A stretch of 64,000 bases of DNA from Areca catechu (Eukaryota; Streptophyta; Magnoliopsida; Arecales; Arecaceae), in NCBI GenBank assembly GCA_021397845.1, contig CM038040.1, positions 61,582,088 through 61,646,087 on the forward strand. Reading direction: 5' to 3'. The position numbers were made by a program, and so were the translations under genes. The notes under the pieces were generated by a model. That model worked only from the letters and a program-made list of their open reading frames with translations. It did not search any database and had not been told where the DNA came from. This document shows, piece by piece, positions 23,201-32,495 of the stretch; position 1 is the first letter of the stretch; each line of letters opens with the position of its first letter.

Positions 23201-26200
23201 ATCCCGAAGAGGATCCCTTGCACCGGCAGCTGAAAGCGGGCCCCGAGGGGCCCGGAGAGGACGCATGAATCCTCCACGTAGATGGGGCCTCAAACTCTGG
23301 CGGGAGCGGAGCCGGGCTCATTCTTGCCAACAGCGACGGGGTCGTCGCCGAATGCGCGCTCCGTTTCCAGTTCGCCGCGGCAAACAATCAGGCAGAGTAC
23401 GAGGCGCTCCTCGCCGGGCTGAGGGTCTCCCGCGAGCTGGGCGTGACTAACCTTAAGGCCTTCACTGACTCCCAGCTCGTGGCAGGACAGGTCTCCGGGG
23501 AGTATGCCGCGCACGACCCCCAAATGACGAAATACTTGGAGCTCGTCAAGGCGGGCACGACCGTTTTCCGGCGCTTCAACATCTTCCACATCCCTCGCAG
23601 GGAGAACGCCTGTGCGGACACTCTTTCCCGGCTGGCGACCCTGCCGGACTCGATGCTGGGTCGCGCTCATGTGGAGCACCTTAAGGCCCCAAGCCACGAG
23701 ACCCCAGTGGAGGTCCATCAGGTCAGCCGGGAGCCCAGCTTGATGGACAAGTACGCCGAATACATAACCAGCGGCACCTTGCCAGAAGACCGCGTGGCGG
23801 CCCGCCTCATCAGAAAGAAGGCCGCGCGGTTCGTCCTGATGGATGGGCAATTGTATCGAAGATCCTACTCCTACCCCCTCAAATGCGTGGGACCCGCGGA
23901 AGCCAGACTCGTGCTCCAGGAGATTCACGAGGGCGTCTGTGGGAACCACGTGGGGGGCAGATCGTTAGCCTACAAAGCCCTTCGTGGTCCCACGGAAGCC
24001 AGACTCGTGCTCCAGGAGATTCACGAGGGCGTCTGTGGGAACCACGTGGGGGGCAGATCGTTAGCCTACAAAGCCCTTCGTCAGGGCTACTTTTGGGAGA
24101 CGATGAAGGAGGATGCCGCTGACTTCGTGAGGAGGTGTGATCGGTGCCAGCGTCACGCCACGGTGCAACGGCAGCCCTCCAACCCAATCTCCCAGCTTTC
24201 AGCTCCGTGGCCATTCGCCCAATGGGGGATGGACCTTCTGGGCCCATTCCCGCCGGCGTCTGGACAGCGGAAATTCTTGATCGTGGCCATCGACTACTTC
24301 ACGAAGTGGGTCTAGGCCGAACCCTTGGCACGGATCACCGAGGCAAACGTTGCCAGGTTCTTCTGGAAGTCAATCGTTTGCCGTTTCGGCCTCCCCCACA
24401 CCGTGGTCACTGATAACGGACGCCAGTTCGACTGCCGGGAATTTGAAGAGTTCTGCGGCGACCTCGGCATCAGGCATCGCTCCACCTCGGTGGCGCATCC
24501 TCAGACCAATGGAGAGGCCGAAGTCACGAACAGGACCATTTTGCAGGGCCTCCGCATGCGGCTGGACCAGGCCAAGGGCAGATGGGCCGAGGAGCTCCCC
24601 AGCGTCCTTTGGGCGTACCATACCACCCCGAGGACGGCGACCGACGAGACCCCGTTCAACCTCGTCTTTGGAGCCGAAGCGGTCATCCCGATCGAGCTCA
24701 GCCTACCCACACTGCGTGTGAAGCAATATGACGAGATAGAGAATCCCGCCAGAATGATGCTCAACCTTGACCTTCTTGAAGAGACGAGGGACAAGGCCCG
24801 AGTTCGGATGGCGACGTATAGGCAGCGGGTGGCCAGGTATTACAACTCCCGAGTGCGGCCGAAGTCCTTTCGTCCCGGAGATCTGGTCCTCCGGCGTGCT
24901 GAAGCTTCTCAGCCACAGGAGTGCGGGAAGCTCTCACCAAACTGGGAAGGCCTGTACCGGGTAGCAGAAGCCCTCCCCCACGGCGCCTACTACCTGGAGG
25001 AATTGGGAGGGGCCAGGTTCCCCCGGACGTGGAACGCCTCGAATCTAAGGATGTATTATCAGTGATGTAAGGTTCCCCACTCCTGCAATAAAGTTTCTTT
25101 GCTTCAAACGCTCCTTCTCACCTCGTAGGGAAACCGGTGCATGGCCCTGAGTTCGGCACCCCCGATCGTGGCCGAAGGCCAGAGGAAGCGAGAAGTCCCG
25201 GACTTTAGTTTGGAATGCGGGGCAGAACCTAGTTCGCCCACGCGAGCACGGAGAACAGCTCGGCAAGCCGCGCAAGGCTTGAGAAAGCCTGTGGCCCTGG
25301 GGTTCAGTCCGGAAGTCCCGGACTTCGGTCTGGAAGGCGGGGCAGAACCCAGTTCGCCCACGCGAGCACGAGAACAGCTCGGCAAGCCGCGCAAGGCTTG
25401 AGAAAGCCTGCAGCCCTGGGGTTCAGTCGGAAGTCCCGGACTTCGGTCTGGAAGGCGGGGCAGAACCCAGTTCGCCCACGCGAGCACGGAGAACAGCTCG
25501 GCAAGCCGCGCAAGGCTTGAGAAAGCCTGCGGCCCGGGGTTCAGTCCGGAAGTCCTGGACTTCGGTCTGGAAGGCGGGGCAGAACCCAGTTCGCCCACGC
25601 GAGCACGAAGGCAAGCCCAAAGAAGGGCCCGCTCAAGGCCTACTCTGATGCCACCCGGTTCGGTATATCCAGAACTTTGATCCGGACGCCGGTCAGGACC
25701 AGGTCCACCCTCGTCTCGGCACTCCACATCAACATCAGAAGGAAAAAGAGAAGATGAGAAAAGTGGAAAAGAAGGCGAATTTGAGACATGGACAAACTGT
25801 ATTTTCATTGATCCGAGAAGGAGAGTACAAGCTGGGAATCCGACAGGCGGGAGTCCCCAAAAAAAAAAAGAGAGAAAAAACAACAAAGAAAAAGAAGAGG
25901 ATAAATGGTTCAGTTCGGCGCGGTGGCGGGGCCTCAGCCTCGGTCGCGCGCTCCGCATCCTCGCCTTCGGCGGTTGCCGGCTCAGGTGGACGCTCCGGAT
26001 CCACGGCCTCGTCGCTCGCGGGACGCAGGTGTGGCGTCGGCCGCACCGGAGGTCCTGCTCTCGGGTCCCTGCCTCCTACCTCCGAGCACCACCCCACTGA
26101 GATCGAGCTCGGGGTAGAAGGCCCCCCCTCCCGGCACATCCGGAACCCTTTCAGGAAGGAGTCCACGGCGGCCTCCCGGACCTCCGAGATGTACTCGTCG

Positions 26201-29200
26201 GAGGCCCGGAATTTCGGGACGGCTTCCTGCACCTCCCGCTTCGCGGCCTCCAGGAGCCCGTTGACGTAGGTGCTCCGTTTTTCGCCGCACTCGCCTCCGT
26301 CTGGCCTTCCAGCTGGCGCTCCAGCCAACTGGGAATGGGCCCGAAGGCGAGCCCTCTCGGTTGCGTCCTCTTCCGCGCGGCGCTGGTGGGAGTTCCTCTC
26401 CTCGGACAGAGAGGACTCCAGGTCCTTGTTTCGCCCCTCGGCGCGTGCCAGGTCCGCCTGGAGGGTCTGATTGTTCGCTCGCAGCTCGACCCCCTTTTCC
26501 ATAAGATCTTTGACGTCGGCCGCGAGCTTGCCGAGCTTCTCTTCCTTCTCGGCATCTTTCTTCGCGTACCCCGCGAGGAAGTTCCTCAGCAGGAGCACGT
26601 CGTTCCCGATCTGCACAGCAAAACAATCGGTTTAGTGTAAAGGCTAACCGAGGCAAGACAGACAAAGGAGCCTAAGTTCGGACTTACCATGAAGAGCTGC
26701 GGGAGGATCCCGAGCAAGGCGTCGGCGTAGTCCTGCCGCCCGAGATCGGCGGTCCCGGGCGGTGGAGGCATACTCCATCACTTTCTCCACGAGCCCTTTG
26801 TCGCGGATTACTGAGCACCGGTTGGTGATCACCGGTGGCGGAGCCGTCAGGTCGGCTGCGGCGGCGACTGCCCCTCCAGCAAGAATCGCCGTCGACAGTG
26901 CGGCAGAGGTCACGGGCTGCGCTATCGGAGCCGCGGCAACGACGGGGCCGGCGCTGGGCGGAACTGCTGGTGGTGGAGCCCCCTCGTCGGCAGCACCGCC
27001 GGGTCTGACAGCGGGCGCATTAGTGGCCCCGCCCCGAGGCAGCCTGTGCGGGGGAGCAGCGGCCACCGGGCCGGGTACAATCGTCGGCACGATCTCCTGG
27101 CTTGCCTCGGTACGAGCCCTCTTCGCCGTAGGCTCATCCACCTCGACGACGTCCCTTTGGGCCGCGCCCTCCAGGAGGTTCTCCAGCGAAAATTTCATGC
27201 CTGCAATGCAAAAAAGGAGGTCAGTCGGCTCGGCTAAAAAGGAGAAAGAGTACAGAAGTCAAGGAAAGGCTGAGTCTCACCCGGCTCGCGGATGGGACTG
27301 ATCCCGGCCTCAAACAAGTTCTGCTCCGAGAGCAGAATCTCGAGCGCCGGGACCACATCGCTCAGGAGCAGGGAGTAGGCCTCTTGGTCCGCCGACTCGA
27401 CCTGGGAGTTCCGGTTCGGAGACCGGTCCGGTTCGCTCCAGGCCCAGTCAACATCCTCGACCGAGGCAAAGAAGAACCGGTTCTTCCAGCCCTTGATAGA
27501 AGAAGGGAGGTCGAACCGGAGACACCCGGGCCGGGGCGAGATGTACCACCAGCCGTCGTCAGTGGAGTACCTCTTCAGGGTAAACAGAGCCCTGAAGAGG
27601 AGAAACGAGCAACAAACCCGTGGAAGTGGCAAAAAACAATAAAAGAAAAGATGACCCGGATGGCGTTGGGAGCCAACTGGGCCGGAACGAGATGGAAGTG
27701 GCTAAGGAAAGAAAGGAAGAAGGGGTGCAGAGGAAATCGAAGACCCCCGAGGAGGAAGTCTTCGTAGAAGGCTATGCGGCCGGGGCCACTCATGGTGACG
27801 CGATCCCCGGGCCGCGGAACAAGCAGACGGATTGATCCCGGGATGCCGTAGGCCTCCCGGAGCAAAGAGAGATCGCCTTCGGTCATCGTGGAAGCATGAC
27901 CGGAGGGACCGGCAGAAAGAAGAGGTGGAGCAGGAAGGGAAAGAAGCGGAAGAGCAGAAGCGACAGGAGGAGACCGGACACCCCTGGGGATGCCAATGGT
28001 GATACCCCCAGGTTGCAATCGCCTGCGGGTCTCCTCCGGGATCACTTCCTCCTCCGAGGAAGAAGAAGATGGAGTCCTCGGCCGGGACGGACCGGCCTCG
28101 TCCGGATTAGAGGAAACATGGCGACGGCGCGCCATGACAAAGAAGAAAGCAAGGAAGATTCGGAGAAGAAGAAGAGGGGAACTAGGGAGAAAATGGAGGC
28201 ACTCACCGAAAATACACCGAGCGAATGCGGGGCAGTGGAAGTTAGCCTGCAGCAAATCGCCCACGGAGCAAAGGAAAAGGCCTCATTCCGGAAAGTCCCC
28301 TCCTTTTCAAACTCAGTCGACAGCGGCCGTACCCGTCATTCCGCTCCGAGCCACTGGATGATCGCCGTGTGGACGCACGCCCGACACCGACGCCTCATTA
28401 GCAGGAAAACGGCCTCTGCTTCGAAGCGACGCATTTATTTGGGCAAGTGGGTGACGCGTGGCGGCCTCCTATAGGGCTTCGGGCGCACCGAGAAGCGGCG
28501 ACGAGGATCGCGGCAATTATGACGCAAGATCTTCGCCTCCCCACGTCATATCCGCATTTAATTCCGACGTTCCGTTATACGACGCCCCAACGGAACGGCG
28601 GATTGGGGGGCAACTATTACGGCCATAATGATGACGTGGCCGGTCTCAGATTCCGTCGGGCATGATTGAGCCGCGTGGAGGTTTCCTCGGCCGAGTCAGC
28701 TGCGGGTCCCATGCCGCCGAGGTCGAGCTCGGCCCTTGCCCCCCCCGGCTACCTCGCTAGGTGATATCCCGAGGCGTTACCGCCCAGGCTAAAGTCGAGT
28801 TCGGTCCAGGGCCCCTTCTGCCGCCTCGCCAGGTGTCCACCGAGAGGGGTCCACCTCGGCCGAGGTCGGCTGCTCCCCCGCTCCCTCGCCAGGTGGCGCC
28901 CAGAGACGGTCCCACCGAGGCCGAGGTCGAGCCGGACCCCTTCGCTCCTTCGCCAGGTGGCCCCCGGAGACGGACCACCTCGACCGAAGCCGAGCGCCCT
29001 TCTGCCGCCTCGCCAGGTGTCCACCCAGGAGGGGTCCACCTCGGCCGAGGTCGGCTGCTCCCCCGCTCCCTCGCCAGGTGGCGCCCAGAGACGGTCCTAC
29101 CGAGGCCGAGGTCGAGCCGGGCCCCGTCGCTCCTTCGCCAGGTGGCCCCCGGAGACGGGACCACCTCGACCGAAGCCGAGCGCTCTTCTGCCGCTCCGCC

Positions 29201-31509
29201 AGGTGTCCACCCGGGAGGGGTCCACCTCGGCCAAGGTCAGGCCGACCGTACCGGGAAGGGCCCAAAGGACGGAGGCGCAGTTTCCGAGGTTGGCCCTCGA
29301 GCCGTATGCACCACAGACGGCGCCCCGTACAGATGGCGGCGGCACGCGAAACATCACTTACGTCGGCCCGACAGGTTCTGCAGTCGAGAGGTGCGGTTCT
29401 GGCAAAACAGGGCCCGTCAACGGACAACGCCGGCACCTGGGAAGGGGAGCGCCTACACCGGGCCCGAGGTCTGACCGGCCGCCCTGCCGGCGCCACCCCC
29501 CTTCCTTTACCCTTTCCCCGCTGGGTTCGGCAAACGAGGTCAAAAAGCCGCCTGGCCCTCGAAACCAAAAGGGGAAAGAGAAAAGGATGGAGAGGGGACA
29601 ACGAGAGCAACAAGGGGAGCCTCCCAAGAGCGGAAAACAGGCAGGCAGCGGGAGGAGATAAAAGGAAGGAAAGAGGAGGCGACCAGGTAAGGTGGGACGA
29701 GCAAGAAACAGAGGCTGAAGGCCCCGCTCCGAGAGTGAGATCCAGGGTCCCGAGAGGGGATCGCTCGGCGTGAGCTCGGCAAAGGGACCCAGCCGGGTTT
29801 CTGGTCCCTCCAGCACCTTTCTTGTTAGTGAATTCTCTGAGTCTGGGACTCCTTAGGGGGCCCGTCTTGGAGAATCTGTTCCCTCTCGCCGTCTACTAAC
29901 TTGATCGTCGGAGCTCCCTCGCCGGGATCCCCGGCCAGGGTCTTCTGACCTTCTCTTGCAGGTTCGCTCCAGCCAGGAGGCTACGGGAGCGAGGCGGTCT
30001 ATACCGATCGGTGGATCTGAGGCACGGGCGCGGCGGCGAGATCGGCAACATGAAGTTTTGATCATTTAAAATATATGTTCTTTTTCTAATAAACACAATA
30101 ATAGCTTCAGATTTTGGATGTGCATTTTATCTTACTCCCCACTGTAAAAGAACACGTTCTACACCACATTAACAGTTCTAAGCTCCAAATATCAACAATA
30201 GTATCATTTATGGAAGCAAATTTTATAGAACTACAGTGTTAAATCATTTGGATATGTCAAGTATCACAGCATTTTATGTTAATAGTGATGATATTTGGTT
30301 CACTCATCTTCCTGAGATTCATTGTCATCTTGCTTGTGAGGCTTTAAAAAAAAAAAAAACTCTATAATGGCATCTAATTTTTAATTTGCTCGTTGTTTTG
30401 ACATATGACTTTCTTCATTATACTACACGATTTAATATTCTGTTACCAGATTCCTTGAGTGTATCGTACTTGTTTCTAACAAGATTATCTTTTAACCTAA
30501 AGGCATCTTTGCCATTTGTTTTAGATATCACTTTCACACTCTGATGCCTATAGAATCTAATCATTTGCATTTTTAAATTCTTAGTACTTGTGGATGTTAC
30601 CATTGTTTCAATGCCCTTCGGAGTTATGGAAAACATAACTGGAAATGCATGTGCATTCGCTGTTTAGTATTAGGATGACCTTGAAGAAGGCGAAGTGATC
30701 AAGCAACTGTTGAAATATTGAGAAAGTATTGAGTGAGCATAGTAATAAACAAAATTCTCCTACAAAAGCATTTAAATTTCGACTTATGAATATCTTCTGT
30801 ATAGCCTCAATTGTTATTTTGTATCTTGTCCTAGCCAATGGTTGCCACTTCGTCTTTCCTAATTCTATTTATGTTTCTTATAACCAAATAATACCTCCTC
30901 CTTAAAGAACAAGATGTCTCCACAAATTTTATGGTGTTCTTTCTTTTGATCAAAAGGAAAACTCAATGCATGTTCCAATAGCAGCAGGTAAAATGGAATA
31001 AAGTGGGATTTCCTTCTAGGAGTTAGACTAACCTGGAACTTACTATATTGAGTTGTTGACCACTGCATAGTTTTCTAGTTCTGTGTAATATATTGCTTAG
31101 GGGTGATTGTACAATATTAGTGGAGGTTAATATCCTTACTTCGAAGCCCTTCCTAAGCTTGTGGAATGATAATTTGTTTTGAAAATAATGAGTATATTGA
31201 CAGAGGGAAGGCAAAGAAGGGAAACTGAGTAGTGTGGCACTTCGTATTGCTCACGGTTGTGGTTCGACTTCTAAAGAGGGGGCTGTTATGGAGATTCAGA
31301 GCATCATTGACTCAAGCAGGGCAGAATTGCTGAGACTAGTGTTAAAGAACGACGGAAGCGTGGTTCCAAGAGCTTGCAAGGACCTATTTTGGAAGATGAG
31401 CAGAATACTGCACCTCTTTTATATGAAAAATGACGGATTCACATCACCAACGGAAATGGTTAGTGCAGTGAATGCAGTGATTTATGAACAGCTTAAAGTT
31501 TGTTGTTAA
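14227..31509 (+). CDS. Class I diterpene synthase, ent-kaurene synthase-like, 3' part (ten exons)
   Basis: Kaurene synthases convert ent-copalyl diphosphate to ent-kaurene in plastids, the entry to gibberellin synthesis; KS-like paralogues make other diterpenes. Exons inferred from splice signals: 14227-14444, 14539-14659, 14744-14841, 14933-15150, 15202-15380, 15469-15567, 15676-15891, 16006-16147, 16226-16471 and 31204-31509. All phases agree and give 613 residues with no internal stop. Family landmarks are FNSPSTTAAAL, PFYANLERLEH, EDFNLCQSIHRKEL, the Mg-binding DDLFD (15827-15841, usually DDFFD) and the second metal site NDVQGFE|RE, which is split by the last intron. Family proteins are near 780-800 residues, so about 180 N-terminal residues are missing here; no such exons are visible upstream. 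The intron after exon 4 uses GC-AG. The last intron holds a 12-kb gypsy element. Whether it is KS itself or a specialised KS-like enzyme cannot be decided from this sequence. Confidence 0.88.
17690..17895. repeat. Relic with GGTACC/CCATAC words
   Basis: Repeated short words (GGTACC, CCATACCAGT, ACTGGTACCATACC) occur in both orientations, as in the subterminal regions of the hAT element at 1606-6277. It is probably another decayed non-autonomous member. Borders and target duplication are not clear. Confidence 0.35.
18018..19452 (+). repeat. 5' LTR of the Tat element
   Basis: It starts TGTTACGGCC and ends GGCAACA. It is GC-rich and carries an internal tandem repeat. A unit of about 185 bp starts near 18221, 18406 and 18592, built from sub-units that each begin CGCCAGGTG or similar and contain GGTCCACC(T)CGG or GGTCCCACCGAGG. 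A TATA-like ATAAAAGG lies at 19061. The long open frames on both strands here are by-products of the GC-rich repeats. Confidence 0.9.
19453..19475 (+). other. Probable primer binding site of the Tat element
   Basis: Directly after the 5' LTR the sequence reads GATTGGCACACCAGGAAG. A primer site is expected at this position. I could not assign the tRNA with confidence. Confidence 0.45.
19455..21120 (+). pseudogene. Tat gag pseudogene
   Basis: A frame from 19455 (MAHQEGGQDN...) carries the N-terminal part with a Gln-rich helix segment (VIQQLQTLTSAVRQL, about 19672-19716). A second frame at 19966-20210 holds a charged coiled stretch (RRLEEHERKLAEFARRF). The conserved retrotransposon gag core follows: PYDGTTDPLDHLESY at about 20216, and AAQVWFTRLEPGFICSF with LRDYITRFK at 20303-20902. 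A Cys/His tail (YCQFHREHGYDTEC, near 20936-20976) sits where Tat elements have a short zinc-binding motif. At least two frameshifts (near 20190 and 20290) and a stop at 20900-20902 break it. Gag would form the virus-like particle around the element RNA. Confidence 0.8.
21119..25065 (+). pseudogene. Tat pol pseudogene (protease, RT, two RNase H domains, integrase)
   Basis: The protease carries DSGSS at 21290-21304, followed by a frameshift near 21370. The RT (21898-22605) has the palm motif YVDDM at 22390-22404, and RDRGTF-type and MPFGLKNA blocks are present. The RT-linked RNase H lies at about 22800-23180. A second RNase H (VDGASNSGGSGAG, NQAEYEALLAGL, DSQLV) lies at about 23270-23640. The integrase has an HHCC finger from about 23898, a DDE core (GMDLLGPF, TDNG, NGEAEV) and a C-terminal part ending at 25065. 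From 21382 the frame is constant but interrupted by TAG at 21730, TAG at 22603, TGA at 23266 and TAG at 24313. The catalytic residues I can see are intact, so inactivation is by stops and shifts. The HHCC finger carries a 96-bp duplication. Confidence 0.93.
23898..24089 (+). repeat. Tandem 96-bp in-frame duplication in the integrase finger
   Basis: The segment from about 23898 to 23993 is repeated at 23994-24089 with almost no differences. Each copy encodes EARLVLQEIHEGVCGNHVGG and the following SLAYKALR. The length is 32 codons, so the frame is kept and the finger histidines appear twice. The near-identity means the duplication is recent or has been copied accurately. Confidence 0.9.
25190..25620. 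repeat. Tandem repeat in the Tat 3' region, about 118 bp, 3.5 copies
   Basis: Units begin GAAGTCC(C/T)GGACTT(C/T)GGTCTGGAA and contain CAGTTCGCCCACGCGAGCACG and GGCAAGCCGCGCAAGGCTTG. They start near 25191, 25311, 25429 and 25547. Tat elements are known to carry tandem repeats between pol and the 3' LTR, and these can seed satellites. The minus-strand open frames here are translations of the repeat. Confidence 0.85.
25905..28135 (-). pseudogene. Tat antisense gene (PF04195-type ORF), three exons, decayed
   Basis: On the minus strand the start codon at 28135-28133 gives MARRRHVSSNPDEAGPS. A conserved block follows (AYGIPGSIRLLVPRPGDRV, then FPLHPF and LAPNAIRVI) and continues in another frame with LFTLKR and PSSIKGWKNRFFFA. 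This is the 'putative gypsy type transposon' domain carried antisense by Tat elements. Two introns fit GT-AG rules with matching phases: 27280-27201 (80 nt) and 26687-26611 (77 nt). They join ...IREPG to MKFSLENLLEG and ...LPQLFM to IGNDVLLLRNF. The third exon encodes a charged coiled coil (EKLGKLAADVKDLMEKGVEL). Frameshifts lie near 27620, 26750 and 26130, so the product is broken. Its function in the element is not known. It would be transcribed against the direction of the host gene. Confidence 0.75.
28597..28614 (+). other. Probable polypurine tract of the Tat element
   Basis: GGCGGATTGGGGGG lies just before the 3' LTR, where second-strand synthesis would be primed. Confidence 0.45.
28615..30050 (+). 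repeat. 3' LTR of the Tat element
   Basis: It matches the 5' LTR over its whole length with scattered differences and small indels. For example it starts TATTACGG instead of TGTTACGG, and reads GCCGCGTGG instead of GCTGCGTGG. It ends GGCAACA at 30050. The internal 185-bp repeat is present in the same order. The remaining sequence difference looks like a few percent by eye. Confidence 0.9.
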
Positions 31510-32490
31510 TTGATAAAAAGATTTATTTACATGTGTTCTAAAATGAAAGGGTACACGGATTTTATTTAGATGCTACTAAAGTTCTCTTTATTGAATAGAG
31601 TGATCCAATTAATATTCGATTTGGTCTTCAACAGGATGGGGTGGCATCATAGCTTGATTATTAAATAAGCTGCAGTCCACAAATTACTTGTTTTGGTATT
31701 TATCTATCTATCAAAATAATAGAGAGCAAGTACACTACCCGTATGATGCAAGGAAAATAATAAAATTTAAATTAAATTTATTTAATAGTTATTAAGAAAT
31801 TTTAATTGTCATAAATATATTATAAGTAAAATATATGTAAAATTAATTGAATTAAAAAATGTCTTAAAATCCATATAAGGGATGGAAAACAAGAGCCAAC
31901 GACCAATTTAATTAATAGAAGGGTGGAAAAAGGGCATCACCCAATCCCACATGGTCTTGTTTCAATTATCTATCATTATATCATGTATTCGGTGGAGCAC
32001 TAACCCAAATTCTACGGATACAATTAAAGATGCATGGATTAAATAAAAAGGTTTAACAAATTTAATGGTAGCAAGGTTCTACTCTCTTTCAATTTCTCTG
32101 CTTTTCCCTTGGGCTATTTTAAACATGACATAAACAACAGACGTTCCCAGGATAAGGTACAACCACTGAGATAAGCACCAAACAATAAATTTCATTGGTG
32201 GCATATCGAGTGTAAAATTTTGCAGTAGGTTCTGTTGTCTACGTTCAAACTACATTGGTGACATATCTAGTGTAAAATTTTGCAGTAGTAGGTTGTGTTG
32301 TCTACCTTCAAACTTTCTTTATGTTAAGCTATCTTGGGCGAATGACGTACCTTCCCATCAATTCAGTAGAAATGACTATACCTATTGAGAGCGCTAATGC
32401 TACTCATTGTTCCATTTTTCGGACACTAAAGGAGGGGAACTTGAGTTCCAATGCCGCCCGTGTTTTTTCGTATTTGTATCATATAAGTAG
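31510..32490. other. 3' flank of the diterpene synthase; small tandem duplication
   Basis: No gene is seen. A unit of about 65 bp is duplicated at 32191-32312 (TTCATTGGTGGCATATCGAGTGTAAAATTTTGCAGTAGG and its near copy). The 3' end of the host transcript probably lies in the first few hundred bases, but no unambiguous polyadenylation signal can be picked in such AT-rich DNA. Confidence 0.5.
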
Positions 32491-32495
32491 CATAA

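Larger units (their letters stand above)
18018..30050 (+). mobile_element. Ty3/gypsy LTR retrotransposon, Tat lineage, 12.0 kb, inactive
   Basis: It has two LTRs of 1435 and 1436 bp, a gag-pol region on the + strand (about 19455-25065), a tandem repeat block after pol, and an antisense gene before the 3' LTR. Two features mark the Tat lineage: a second, archaeal-type RNase H after the usual RT/RNase H, and a long 3' region with an antisense ORF related to the 'putative gypsy type transposon' domain (PF04195). The body is GC-rich and contrasts sharply with the AT-rich intron around it. In-frame stops and frameshifts in gag and pol show it cannot make its own proteins. It is in the same orientation as the host gene. 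Confidence 0.92.
18013..30055. repeat. 5-bp target duplication of the Tat element
   Basis: CGAAG (18013-18017) before the 5' LTR and TGAAG (30051-30055) after the 3' LTR match at 4 of 5 positions. Confidence 0.65.
16472..31203 (+). other. Giant last intron (14.7 kb) of the diterpene synthase
   Basis: The donor is GAG|GTAATA at 16471/16472 and the acceptor is TTGACAG|AGG at 31203/31204. Together they join NDVQGFE to REGKEGK, the unbroken family motif. Without the inserted gypsy element (18018-30050 plus a 5-bp duplication) the intron would be about 2.7 kb. The host parts, 16472-18012 and 30056-31203, hold no gene; the small frames there (for example 17109-17411) are AT-rich noise. Confidence 0.85.

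Noticed and set aside
25104..25958. 284-residue minus-strand frame after Tat pol
   Set aside because: Most of it is the 118-bp tandem repeat translated on the opposite strand. Only the part beyond about 25905 belongs to the antisense gene.
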